Program-made: the position numbers and the translations under genes | The notes under the pieces: generated by a model | The model's database searches: none | What the model was told of the DNA's origin: nothing | Seen by the model: only the letters and a program-made list of their open reading frames with translations | Shown: positions 16,431 through 24,946 of the stretch, one piece after another | How positions within the stretch are numbered: the first letter of the stretch is position 1 | Layout of the letters: every line of letters starts with the position of its first letter | DNA from: Pseudomonadota bacterium | GTDB taxonomy: Bacteria; Pseudomonadota; Gammaproteobacteria; Burkholderiales; Burkholderiaceae_B | DNA length: 34,034 nt | Direction: 5' to 3' | NCBI GenBank assembly: GCA_023387815.1 | Contig: JAEWHK010000023.1 | Location: forward strand, 1-34,034

Positions 16431-18863
16431 ATGAAAAAACGCAAACTGGTACTTATCGGCAATGGCATGGCCGGCGTTCGCACCATCGAGGAACTGCTGA
16501 AACTGGATGATCAGCTGTACGACATCACCATTATCGGCAGCGAGCCGTACCCGAATTACAACCGAATTCTTCTGTCCCCGGTGCTGACCGGCGAACAGAC
16601 GGTACAGGACATCATTCTGAATGATCTGTCCTGGTACGAGGCAAACCATATCAATCTGATGCTGAACCAGCAGGTGACGGCGATTGATCGCGTACACCGC
16701 GAGGTCCGTACTGCAGACGGGAGTGTTGTTCCCTACGACAGACTGCTCCTGGCTACCGGTTCAACGCCTTTCATGCTTCCCGTCCCCGGAAACACGCTGG
16801 ATGGGGTGGTGACATTCCGCGATATCAATGATGTCAACCTGATGATTGAGGCCGCCGGAACCCGGCGTAATGCCGTTGTGATTGGTGGCGGCTTGCTTGG
16901 TCTGGAGGCCGCCAATGGTCTGGCAGTGCGTGGTATGGACGTCACCGTGGTGCACCTGGGTCGCACGCTGCTGGATCGGCAGCTTGATGAGCAGGCGGCC
17001 ACCATGCTGCAGCACAGCCTGCAGGCTCGCGGTCTGTCGTTTCTGATGGCGCATCAGACCAGCGAAATTCTGGATGATGGTCAGGGTCGTGTCGGTGCTA
17101 TCCGCTTTGCCAATGGGCACGAAATGGCAACCGATCTGGTGGTAATGGCGGTCGGCATTCGACCCAATGTGGCGCTGGCCGCAGGCGCGGGGCTGCATGT
17201 GGACAAAGGCATTGTGGTCAGCGATACCATGCAGACCTATGATCCGTGCATCTATGCCGTTGGTGAGTGTGTCAGTCATCGCGGGATCGCTTACGGACTG
17301 GTCGCGCCGCTGTTCGAGCAGGCCAAGGTGGCAGCCAATCATCTGGCCATGCACGGCATTGCCCGATACGAAGGCAGTGTGACCTCGACCAAGCTGAAGG
17401 TTACCGGCATTGATGTGTTTTCTGCTGGCGATTTTGTCGGCAATGAACAGACTGAGTGTATTACGCTGGCTGATCCCGAAGGCGGACTCTACAAGAAACT
17501 GGTCGTGCAAGAGGACAAACTGGTGGGCGCCTGCCTTTACGGCGACACGGCAGATGGTGCCTGGTATTTTCGTCTTATACGCGAGAACAAATCCATACAC
17601 GAAATTCGTGATCAGCTGATGTTTGGCGAAGGTGCGGCAGGCGATGCCGGTCACGCCGGAGAAAACCAGGCGGCCAGTATGCCCGATAGCGCCGAGGTTT
17701 GCGGCTGCAACGGGGTGTGCAAGGGTACGATTGTGAAGGCGATTCGCGAACAGGGTCTCTTCACGGTGGATGACATTCGCAAGCATACCAAGGCCTCCAG
17801 TTCCTGCGGCTCCTGCACGGGACTGGTCGAACAGATCCTGATCAATTGCGTGGGTGGGGCTGCCGATGTCAAGCCCAAGTCGGCCAAACCGATTTGCGCC
17901 TGCACCGATGTCACCCATGGACAGGCGCGCAAGGTCATCCGCGAACAGCATTTGCTGACAATCACAGATGCCATGCACTTCATGGAGTGGCGCACGCCCG
18001 ATGGCTGCGCGACGTGTCGCCCGGCACTCAACTATTACCTGCTTTCCACCTGGCCAGGCGAAGCTCGCGATGACGGGGCCTCGCGCCTGGTCAACGAACG
18101 CATGCACGCCAATATTCAGAAAGACGGAACCTACTCTGTGGTTCCACGCATCTGGGGTGGGGTGACCAACGCATCGGAATTGCGGCGTATTGCAGATGTT
18201 GCCGATAAGTATGAGATTCCGCTAATCAAGGTCACAGGCGGACAGCGCATCGACCTGCTGGGCGTGAAAAAAGAAGATCTGACCCATGTCTGGAAAGATC
18301 TGGACATGCCTTCGGGCCACGCTTATGGCAAAAGCCTGCGCACGGTCAAGACCTGCGTGGGCAGTGAGTTCTGCCGTTTCGGTACGCAGGATTCGACAGC
18401 CATGGGTATTGCACTTGAAAAGGATCTGGTGGGCATGTGGAGTCCGCATAAAGTGAAGCTGGCCGTCTCGGGCTGTCCGCGCAACTGCTCGGAATCCGGT
18501 ATCAAGGATGTCGGCATTATTGCCGTGGACTCCGGCTGGGAAATCTATGTGGGCGGCAATGGCGGTATCAAAACGGAAGTGGCACAGTTCTTTGTCAAAG
18601 TCGCCACGCAGGAAGAAGTGCTGGAATACAGCGGCGCATTCCTGCAGCTGTATCGCGAAGAAGCGTATTACCTGGAGCGCACCGTGCACTATCTGGATCG
18701 CGTGGGGCTGGAACATGCCAAAGAGAATGTGGTGAACAATGCCGAAAATCGCAAGGCACTGTATGCCCGCCTGCGATTTGCTCTGTCGTTTGAACAGGAT
18801 CCATGGCAGGACCGGATACAGAAGCGCGTGGCTGCACCAGAACTGGAAACCCTGGATTTGTGA
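16431..18863 (+). CDS. nirB: assimilatory nitrite reductase [NAD(P)H], large subunit
   Basis: Siroheme enzyme that reduces nitrite to ammonium with six electrons from NAD(P)H; about 810 residues, cytosolic. Domains in order: FAD/NAD(P)H pyridine-nucleotide oxidoreductase (about 1-300, nucleotide-binding GNGMAG and GGGLLGLEAA), two BFD-like [2Fe-2S] domains (about 423-475 with CGC..CGSC, and about 489-545 with CAC..CATC), then the nitrite/sulfite reductase half-domains with Cys642-x5-Cys648 and Cys682-x3-Cys686 that bind the [4Fe-4S]-siroheme centre. Start at 16431 has AGG 7 bases upstream and matches the usual N-terminus (KLVLIGNGMAG); the ATG at 16413 is an alternative. Could also be called nasB or nasD. 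nirD follows after 8 bases. Confidence 0.95.
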   Translation: MKKRKLVLIGNGMAGVRTIEELLKLDDQLYDITIIGSEPYPNYNRILLSPVLTGEQTVQDIILNDLSWYEANHINLMLNQQVTAIDRVHREVRTADGSVVPYDRLLLATGSTPFMLPVPGNTLDGVVTFRDINDVNLMIEAAGTRRNAVVIGGGLLGLEAANGLAVRGMDVTVVHLGRTLLDRQLDEQAATMLQHSLQARGLSFLMAHQTSEILDDGQGRVGAIRFANGHEMATDLVVMAVGIRPNVALAAGAGLHVDKGIVVSDTMQTYDPCIYAVGECVSHRGIAYGLVAPLFEQAKVAANHLAMHGIARYEGSVTSTKLKVTGIDVFSAGDFVGNEQTECITLADPEGGLYKKLVVQEDKLVGACLYGDTADGAWYFRLIRENKSIHEIRDQLMFGEGAAGDAGHAGENQAASMPDSAEVCGCNGVCKGTIVKAIREQGLFTVDDIRKHTKASSSCGSCTGLVEQILINCVGGAADVKPKSAKPICACTDVTHGQARKVIREQHLLTITDAMHFMEWRTPDGCATCRPALNYYLLSTWPGEARDDGASRLVNERMHANIQKDGTYSVVPRIWGGVTNASELRRIADVADKYEIPLIKVTGGQRIDLLGVKKEDLTHVWKDLDMPSGHAYGKSLRTVKTCVGSEFCRFGTQDSTAMGIALEKDLVGMWSPHKVKLAVSGCPRNCSESGIKDVGIIAVDSGWEIYVGGNGGIKTEVAQFFVKVATQEEVLEYSGAFLQLYREEAYYLERTVHYLDRVGLEHAKENVVNNAENRKALYARLRFALSFEQDPWQDRIQKRVAAPELETLDL

Positions 18864-18871
18864 GAAAAGTG

Positions 18872-19204
18872 ATGAAAATTTGTGAACAATGGACTCCCGT
18901 GTGCAACACAAGTGAAATTCCGGTGCGCGGCGCGCGCGTGATTCGCCGTGCCGGATGTGATGACATTGCGCTGTTTCGCGGCGGGCAGAATGATGTCTAT
19001 GCGGTTGTCGATAAATGTCCGCACAAAGGTGGCCCGCTATCTGCCGGGCTTGTGCATGGCTCTTCCGTAACCTGCCCGCTGCACGGCATGGTCATTGACC
19101 TGGCAACCGGACAGGTACAGGCGCCGGACGAGGGCTGCATACGCACGATCCCCGTAAAAATTGAACAGGGTCTGGTCAGTCTCGATCTGGATGAAGGAAT
19201 CTAA
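18872..19204 (+). CDS. nirD: nitrite reductase small subunit (Rieske-type)
   Basis: 110-residue partner of NirB. It has the Rieske fold with the full [2Fe-2S] ligand set: Cys49-x-His51 (CPHKGG) and Cys68-x2-His71 (CPLHG), 16 residues between. Many NirD proteins lack these ligands (as in E. coli), so this one probably holds a cluster. Start at 18872 chosen because the longer form from 18803 would overlap the nirB end and lacks similarity to the family. nasA starts 2 bases after its stop. Confidence 0.93.
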   Translation: MKICEQWTPVCNTSEIPVRGARVIRRAGCDDIALFRGGQNDVYAVVDKCPHKGGPLSAGLVHGSSVTCPLHGMVIDLATGQVQAPDEGCIRTIPVKIEQGLVSLDLDEGI

Positions 19205-19206
19205 AC

Positions 19207-21936
19207 GTGGATACGCCGGCTTCGCATGCGCGCATTCCTCCTGTACGTGCAGTGGCAGAACGCGAGACCTTCTCAGTCTGCTGCTATTGCGGTACCGGTT
19301 GCGGGGTACGGATTCGCAGCAAGGGCAATGACGTGCTTTCCGTAGAGGGCGATCCCGCGCATCCATCCAACGCAGGCATGTTGTGCAGCAAAGGATCGGC
19401 GCTGGCCAGTACCGCAAGACGCGATGAAGCGCGGGTGCTGCGCGCGCGCCTGCGCGACAAAAAGACCGGACGCTTTTCCGACATTTCCATGGCACAGGCG
19501 TTTGATATTGCCGCCAGAAAAATCAGTGAGACCGTTACGCAGCACGGTCCGGACTCCATGGGTTTCTATCTTTCAGGACAGTTGCTGACGGAAGATTATG
19601 CCATCTTCAATAAAATGGCACGCGCACTGATTGGCACCAATAACGTTGATACGAACTCGCGCCTGTGTATGTCCAGTGCTGTTGTCGGCTACAAAATGAC
19701 GCTGGGGGCAGATTCACCGCCTGCATGCTATGAAGATATCGAGCTGGCCGACACTGTGCTGATTGCCGGTTCGAATATGGCTTATGCGCATCCCGTGTTG
19801 TTCCGCCGGCTGATGCAGGCGCGCCAGGCCCGGCCGCATATGAAGATGATTGTGATCGACCCGCGCAATACCGATACGGCGCAGGCTGCAGATCTGCATC
19901 TGGCGGTGACACCCGGAGCAGACGTGGCGCTTTTTCATGCCATGCTCAACGTCATGGTCTGGGAAGGAATGGTCAATAATGACTATATCGAGAAGTATAC
20001 CCAGGGCTTTGCCGCGCTGAAAAATCGCATCCGTGAATTTACGCCAGAGGCTGCTGAAGCCGCCTGTGGTGTCCCGGCAGCCGATATCATCACGGCCGCC
20101 AGATGGTTTGCACAAAGCCCGGCGACACTGTCGATGTACACCATGGGGCTGAATCAGTCCAGCAGCGGTACGGCAAAAAACATGGCCCTGATCCACCTGC
20201 ATCTGGCCACAGGGCATATCGGCAGACCAGGCACGGGGCCGTTTTCCCTGACCGGACAACCGAATGCCATGGGAGGTCGCGAGGCCGGCGCCATGGCAAC
20301 CTTGTTGCCGGGACATCGTGATCCGGCAAACGCAGCAGATCGCGACGAGGTCGCAGCTATCTGGGGGGTGGATACACTGCCCGATACGCCAGGAATGCCC
20401 GCCATTGCCATGTTTGATGCGCTATTGCAGAGGCGCATTCGGGTGCTGTGGATCGCGGCAACGAATCCGGCCCAGTCTCTGCCCGATCAGGCCAGGGTAC
20501 GTAAGGCCCTGCAAAGCGCGGATTTCGTGATTGTGCAGGAGGCCTTTGCCGATGCCGAAACCCTGGCTTTCGCCGATCTGATCCTGCCTGCCGCAACCTG
20601 GCCCGAGAAAGAGGGGACGGTGACCAACTCCGAGAGGCGCATCAGCCGTGTGCGGGCGGCGGTGACGGCGCCAGGCGATGCGCAGGCGGACTGGCGCATC
20701 GTGCAGCAGATTGCCCAGCGTGTTGCAAAGATCATCGCCCCTGAAAAAGCCGCACTGTTTGACTATGACAGCGCATCGGATGTGTTTGCAGAACACGCCA
20801 GCCTGACGGCAGGCCGCGATCTGGATTACAGCGGCGTGAGTTACACATTGCTGGAATCTCAGGGTCCCGTGCAATGGCCCCTTCGTGACAAAGGCACCGC
20901 GCGTCTTTATGAAGACAATGTCTTCGCGACCGAAAGCGGACGGGCGCGTTTTGCGGATGTCGGCTTCATTGCGCCGGCTGAAAGCATGTCTGCCCGGTTT
21001 CCCATCAGACTGACCACGGGCCGACTGCGCGATCACTGGCATACCATGACCCGCACCGGATTGTCACAGACGCTGATACGCCATGTGGAAGAACCCCTCG
21101 TCCATCTGCATCCTTCAGATATGTCCCGCTATCGCATTGCAGACCAGGCACTCGTTGCCATCAGATCGAGGCGTGGACAGCTGGTATTGCCTGCGCAGAC
21201 CGACGACACACTGAAACCCGGGTGTGCCTTTCTGCCCATGCACTGGGGCAGCCGTTTCATGGCCGGGGACGGTATCAATGCACTGACCCACGGCGCCACC
21301 GATTCGCATTCGGGCCAGCCTGAACTCAAGCATTGCGTTGTCGGGGTCGAAGCGTTCAAACCCCAGTGGCAGGGCGTGGCGTGGATTCGGGGTGATGCGG
21401 TGATGCTGCAGCGTCGTCTTTCCCGCTGGCTTGATCAGTTTGACTATGTTGTTGCCGTTCCTGTGGCCACGGGCAGCGGCGGCCTGCGTCTCAGAATGGC
21501 CGCAGCGGCGGTTCCGGATCGCAAGCTGCTGCAGACATTACTGGCTGATCTGGACATCGACGCCCCCAGCGTGGCCTTTGACGATCCCGCGCGTGGAGTG
21601 TACCGGCGCGTACGGACTGAGTCTGGCGATGTATCCGGCTACTTTCTGGCGGGCGAGCAGATCACTGCCCAGGAGGCGATCGACAGCTGGGCCGATACGG
21701 GTAAAAGACCTGAGTCTTTGCTGGCCGCAATGATGGGGCAGGGCGCCGTTACGCAGCGCGCCCGCACCGTTTGTGCCTGTCTGGGTGTCACTGACACTGC
21801 CATTATCGAAGGCATCCGTTCCGGCATGGATTTGCAGGCATTGAAGCAGAATCTCAAATGTGGTACGGGATGCGGATCCTGTGTCGTGGAAATCAATCGC
21901 ATGCTCGGCCAGTATGCCGACACGGAGGCAATATGA
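19207..21936 (+). CDS. nasA: assimilatory nitrate reductase catalytic subunit
   Basis: Cytosolic molybdopterin (bis-MGD) enzyme reducing nitrate to nitrite, 909 residues. N-terminal [4Fe-4S] ligands are Cys25-x2-Cys28-x3-Cys32 and Cys60 (CYCGTGCG..GMLCSKG). The molybdopterin oxidoreductase domain follows, with TNSRLCMSSAVVGY containing the likely Mo-ligand Cys, and the molydopterin dinucleotide-binding domain near 600-720 (RLTTGRLRDHWHTMTRTG). The C-terminal end carries a BFD-like [2Fe-2S] domain (Cys856, Cys858, Cys889, Cys892) as an electron entry point. The start is GTG with AAGGA (about 19193-19197) inside nirD. No separate electron-transfer subunit (NasB/NasC flavoprotein) is nearby, so the electron donor is unknown. 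Confidence 0.95.
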   Translation: MDTPASHARIPPVRAVAERETFSVCCYCGTGCGVRIRSKGNDVLSVEGDPAHPSNAGMLCSKGSALASTARRDEARVLRARLRDKKTGRFSDISMAQAFDIAARKISETVTQHGPDSMGFYLSGQLLTEDYAIFNKMARALIGTNNVDTNSRLCMSSAVVGYKMTLGADSPPACYEDIELADTVLIAGSNMAYAHPVLFRRLMQARQARPHMKMIVIDPRNTDTAQAADLHLAVTPGADVALFHAMLNVMVWEGMVNNDYIEKYTQGFAALKNRIREFTPEAAEAACGVPAADIITAARWFAQSPATLSMYTMGLNQSSSGTAKNMALIHLHLATGHIGRPGTGPFSLTGQPNAMGGREAGAMATLLPGHRDPANAADRDEVAAIWGVDTLPDTPGMPAIAMFDALLQRRIRVLWIAATNPAQSLPDQARVRKALQSADFVIVQEAFADAETLAFADLILPAATWPEKEGTVTNSERRISRVRAAVTAPGDAQADWRIVQQIAQRVAKIIAPEKAALFDYDSASDVFAEHASLTAGRDLDYSGVSYTLLESQGPVQWPLRDKGTARLYEDNVFATESGRARFADVGFIAPAESMSARFPIRLTTGRLRDHWHTMTRTGLSQTLIRHVEEPLVHLHPSDMSRYRIADQALVAIRSRRGQLVLPAQTDDTLKPGCAFLPMHWGSRFMAGDGINALTHGATDSHSGQPELKHCVVGVEAFKPQWQGVAWIRGDAVMLQRRLSRWLDQFDYVVAVPVATGSGGLRLRMAAAAVPDRKLLQTLLADLDIDAPSVAFDDPARGVYRRVRTESGDVSGYFLAGEQITAQEAIDSWADTGKRPESLLAAMMGQGAVTQRARTVCACLGVTDTAIIEGIRSGMDLQALKQNLKCGTGCGSCVVEINRMLGQYADTEAI

Positions 21937-22829
21937 CAGATGTAATCAAGATGACAAATGTGAAGTCCGGCAATCCAGGCAACACAGGCAATCCAGGCAA
22001 CACAGGCAACACAGGCAACACAGGCAACACAGGCAACAGCCAGCTTGCGGGAAAGGTCTGGCTGGTGGGTGCCGGTCCCGGCGATGCCGAACTGCTGACG
22101 CTCAAGGCCTATCGCATCCTGCAGCGGGCCGATGTTTGGCTGGTGGATGATCTGGTCAGCGAAGACATCCTTGCGCTGGCGCCCACGCATGCTCGCATCG
22201 TACCCGTGGGCAAGCGGGGAGGCTGTCCATCGACCTCTCAGGGTTTTATTCTGCGGCTCATGGCAAGGTATGCACAATCAGGGCTGCAGGTGGCACGCGT
22301 CAAGGGAGGCGATCCATTCATTTTCGGCCGGGGCGGAGAAGAACTGGCATGGCTGAGCGAACGAGGCATTGCTGCAGAAGCGGTCAGCGGCATAACGGCA
22401 GGCCTGGCCTCAGCCAGCGCGCTGAATCTGCCACTGACGCATCGAGAGGTGGCGCGCGGTGTGGCATTCGTGACGGCACACACTGCCGACAGCAGTCGAC
22501 CTGAGTGGGCAGCACTGGCAAAAAGTGAGCTGACGGTAATCTGTTATATGGGTATGAGTCGCAAGGAACAGTTGCAGCAGGAATTGCTGGACGCCGGATT
22601 TGCCGCTGATCTGCCCGTTGCCGCGATTGAACGCGTCTCCTGTCGCAATGAACGCAGCGTGGTGACGACACTGGGCAGAATGTCTGTCGATATCCGTGTT
22701 GCGGGCCTGGCCAGTCCTGCCGTACTGGTTCTGGGACGGGCCGTGGCGTATCGCGTCTGCAATAACACTGAGGCCGACCACGAGGGTCGGCCGCAGCGTG
22801 CTACAGACTCAATCTATCAGGTTTTGTGA
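21933..22829 (+). CDS. cobA: uroporphyrinogen-III C-methyltransferase with Gly-X-Y tail
   Basis: SAM-dependent methyltransferase making precorrin-2 from uroporphyrinogen III, the precursor of siroheme needed by NirB. The 298-residue protein has VGAGPGDAELLTLKA, VGKRGG, VKGGDPFIFGRGGEE and the PLTHREVARGV segment, all typical of SUMT enzymes. It lacks the dehydrogenase/ferrochelatase half found in the cysG product of this window. Residues 13-36 are eight Gly-X-Y triplets (GNP or GNT, last GNS) from a 9-base tandem repeat; the catalytic domain starts after it. Start ATG overlaps the nasA stop (ATGA) with GGAGG just upstream (about 21923-21928). Last gene of the operon; its 3' end overlaps the convergent thiC by 13 bases. 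Confidence 0.93.
   Translation: MTDVIKMTNVKSGNPGNTGNPGNTGNTGNTGNTGNSQLAGKVWLVGAGPGDAELLTLKAYRILQRADVWLVDDLVSEDILALAPTHARIVPVGKRGGCPSTSQGFILRLMARYAQSGLQVARVKGGDPFIFGRGGEELAWLSERGIAAEAVSGITAGLASASALNLPLTHREVARGVAFVTAHTADSSRPEWAALAKSELTVICYMGMSRKEQLQQELLDAGFAADLPVAAIERVSCRNERSVVTTLGRMSVDIRVAGLASPAVLVLGRAVAYRVCNNTEADHEGRPQRATDSIYQVL
21969..22040 (+). repeat. 8 x 9-base in-frame tandem repeat
   Basis: Eight contiguous 9-base units of the form GGCAAYNCA: units 1 and 3 read GGCAATCCA, units 2 and 4-7 GGCAACACA, unit 8 GGCAACAGC. Translated in the frame of the methyltransferase they give collagen-like Gly-Asn-Pro/Thr triplets. Five identical units suggest recent slippage. Confidence 0.95.
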
Positions 22830-24730
22830 TACAGCTCTGCACCTTTTTTCATGAACTCGATGGATTTTTCCTGCATGCCCTGAGTCAGCGCCTTGTCTTC
22901 TGACAAGCCCTGCTGCTGGGCATATTCGCGCACGTCCTGGGTAATTTTCATGCTGCAGAAATGCGGGCCGCACATGGAACAGAAGTGAGCGACCTTCATC
23001 GAATCCTTGGGCAGGGTTTCATCATGAAACTCCCTGGCGGTATCCGGATCCAGACCAAGATTGAACTGGTCATCCCAGCGGAATTCGAAACGCGCTTTGG
23101 AAAGCGCATTATCGCGAATAGCCGCACCCGGATGCCCCTTGGCAAGATCGGCCGCGTGTGCCGCGATCTTGTAGGTGATGATCCCGTCCTTGACGTCTTT
23201 TTTGTTTGGCAATCCCAGATGTTCCTTGGGCGTGACATAACACAGCATGGCCGTACCGTACCAGCCAATCAGCGCGGCGCCGATGCCGGATGTGATATGG
23301 TCGTAGCCAGGAGCGATATCCGTTGTCAACGGGCCCAATGTGTAGAACGGTGCCTCATCACAATGCTCAAGCTGCAGATCCATGTTTTCCTTGATCATCT
23401 GCATCGGCACATGACCCGGGCCTTCAATCATCACCTGAACATCATGTTTCCACGCCACTTTGGTGAGTTCACCCAGCGTTTTGAGTTCGGCAAACTGCGC
23501 CTCATCGTTGGCATCGTAACCTGAGCCGGGACGCAGGCCATCGCCCAGAGAGAAGCTCACGTCATACGCTTTCATGATGTCGCAGATATCTTCGAAATGC
23601 GTGTACAGGAAGCTTTCCTTGTGATGCGCCAGACACCATTTGGCCATGATGGAACCGCCACGTGACACGATACCGGTCATGCGATCCGCCGTCATAGGAA
23701 TGAAGGGAAGGCGCACACCTGCGTGGATGGTGAAGTAGTCCACGCCCTGTTCAGCCTGTTCGATCAGCGTGTCGCGGAATATCTCCCAGGTCAGTTCCTC
23801 GGCCTTGCCATCGACTTTTTCCAGGGCCTGATAGATCGGCACCGTACCGATAGGTACCGGAGAGTTGCGGATAATCCATTCGCGGGTTTCGTGAATATGT
23901 TTGCCGGTGGACAGATCCATGACCGTGTCACCGCCCCAGCGGATCGCCCAGGTCATTTTCTCGACTTCTTCACTGATACTTGAACCCAGTGCCGAATTAC
24001 CGATATTGGCATTGATTTTGACCAGGAAGTTGCGGCCAATGGCCATGGGTTCAATTTCCGGATGGTTGATATTGGCCGGAATAATGGCGCGGCCACGGGC
24101 GATCTCATCCCGCACAAATTCAGGCGTGATTTTTTTGGGAATGGACGCACCAAAGGACTGACCAGGATGCTGGCGCAGAATTCTTGCCGCCAGTTTCTCA
24201 CCACCAGGACCAGACTGGCGAACCGATTCAATGTACTGTTCGATGCGCATGTTTTCGCGAATCGCCACATATTCCATTTCAGGCGTAACGATTCCTTTAC
24301 GGGCGTAATGCATTTGGGTCACATTGCGACCGGCCAGCGCGCGACGGGGCGGGCGCTGCAGCTCAAAGCGCATGGCAGTCAGCTTGGGGTCGGCCAGGCG
24401 TTCCTGGCCATAGACGCTGCTTGGGCCGGACAGGATTTCCGTATCCTGTCTTTCGTCGATCCAGGCACGCCGGAGTTCAGGCAGGCCCTTGCGAATATCG
24501 ATGCTGACTTCGGGATCGGAGTAGGGTCCACTGGTGTCATAAACGGTCAATGGCGGATTGGATTCGCCACCGAAAAGGGTGGGCGTATCGTCCTGACTGA
24601 TTTCACGAAAAGGCACGCGGATATCGGGGCGTGAACCCTGTTCGTAGATTTTTCGTGATTGGGGAAGTGCCTGGATGGCGGCGGAATCAACCTGGGCCGT
24701 GGCGGCCAGGAATTTTGGGTTTGCGCTCAT
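22817..24730 (-). CDS. thiC: phosphomethylpyrimidine synthase
   Basis: Radical SAM enzyme that rearranges aminoimidazole ribotide to HMP phosphate in thiamine synthesis, 637 residues. The non-canonical cluster motif Cys584-x2-Cys587-x4-Cys592 (CSMCGPHFCSMK) sits near the C-terminus, as in the family. Other hallmarks are TQMHYARKGIVTPEMEY, NANIGNSA, the TIHAGV segment and EGPGHVPM. The ATG is preceded by TTGGAGC, whose Shine-Dalgarno can be sequestered in a hairpin next to a TPP riboswitch. No other thi genes are next to it. Overlaps the end of cobA, convergent. Confidence 0.96.
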   Translation of the reverse strand: MSANPKFLAATAQVDSAAIQALPQSRKIYEQGSRPDIRVPFREISQDDTPTLFGGESNPPLTVYDTSGPYSDPEVSIDIRKGLPELRRAWIDERQDTEILSGPSSVYGQERLADPKLTAMRFELQRPPRRALAGRNVTQMHYARKGIVTPEMEYVAIRENMRIEQYIESVRQSGPGGEKLAARILRQHPGQSFGASIPKKITPEFVRDEIARGRAIIPANINHPEIEPMAIGRNFLVKINANIGNSALGSSISEEVEKMTWAIRWGGDTVMDLSTGKHIHETREWIIRNSPVPIGTVPIYQALEKVDGKAEELTWEIFRDTLIEQAEQGVDYFTIHAGVRLPFIPMTADRMTGIVSRGGSIMAKWCLAHHKESFLYTHFEDICDIMKAYDVSFSLGDGLRPGSGYDANDEAQFAELKTLGELTKVAWKHDVQVMIEGPGHVPMQMIKENMDLQLEHCDEAPFYTLGPLTTDIAPGYDHITSGIGAALIGWYGTAMLCYVTPKEHLGLPNKKDVKDGIITYKIAAHAADLAKGHPGAAIRDNALSKARFEFRWDDQFNLGLDPDTAREFHDETLPKDSMKVAHFCSMCGPHFCSMKITQDVREYAQQQGLSEDKALTQGMQEKSIEFMKKGAELYHKT

Positions 24731-24734
24731 GTTT

Positions 24735-24759
24735 GCTCCAAAATGAATGAGATTGGAGC
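24735..24759 (-). promoter_or_regulatory. Shine-Dalgarno-sequestering hairpin of thiC
   Basis: On the minus strand GCTCCAA pairs with TTGGAGC (7 perfect pairs, 11-base loop). The 3' arm contains the GGAG ribosome binding site of thiC, 4 to 5 bases from the start. There is no T-run after it, so the riboswitch most likely controls translation rather than termination. Confidence 0.7.
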
Positions 24760-24792
24760 CGAATAAGGGACAGCCTTCGTGTGGTTACGAAT

Positions 24793-24870
24793 GATCTCCC
24801 AGCATCGGCATTATCCGTACTGGTACAAAGGGACTCTCTCAACCACGCCTCAAAGGCGTAGTACCCCTGC
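24793..24870 (-). promoter_or_regulatory. TPP riboswitch (THI element) of thiC
   Basis: On the minus strand, in order: GGGGTAC, a CTACGCC/GGCGTGG stem, TTGAGAGA, a GTCCCTTTGTACC segment closing a GGTAC/GTACC helix, the conserved GGATAATGCC, and GCTGGGAGA. These match the TPP aptamer that binds thiamine diphosphate. The usual CTGAGA core reads TTGAGA. It directly precedes thiC, as expected. Confidence 0.9.
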
Positions 24871-24881
24871 TTGAACTGTCA

Positions 24882-24910
24882 AGTATAGGTGCTAATAAGG
24901 ATCCAGACAA
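24882..24910 (-). promoter_or_regulatory. sigma-70 promoter of thiC
   Basis: On the minus strand a -35 box TTGTCT (24905-24910) and a -10 box TATACT (24882-24887) are separated by 17 bases. The start would fall near 24875, just before the riboswitch aptamer. Confidence 0.6.
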
Positions 24911-24946
24911 GTCAATCCGGTGGATCCAGCGGCGCAGCGAATGCTG

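Noticed and set aside
16761..18107. 448-codon open frame on the minus strand opposite nirB
   Set aside because: Mirror of a well-supported gene; no recognisable motifs.
21969..22040. Tandem repeat as a possible CRISPR
   Set aside because: Units are only 9 bases, contiguous and without spacers; it is a coding minisatellite.
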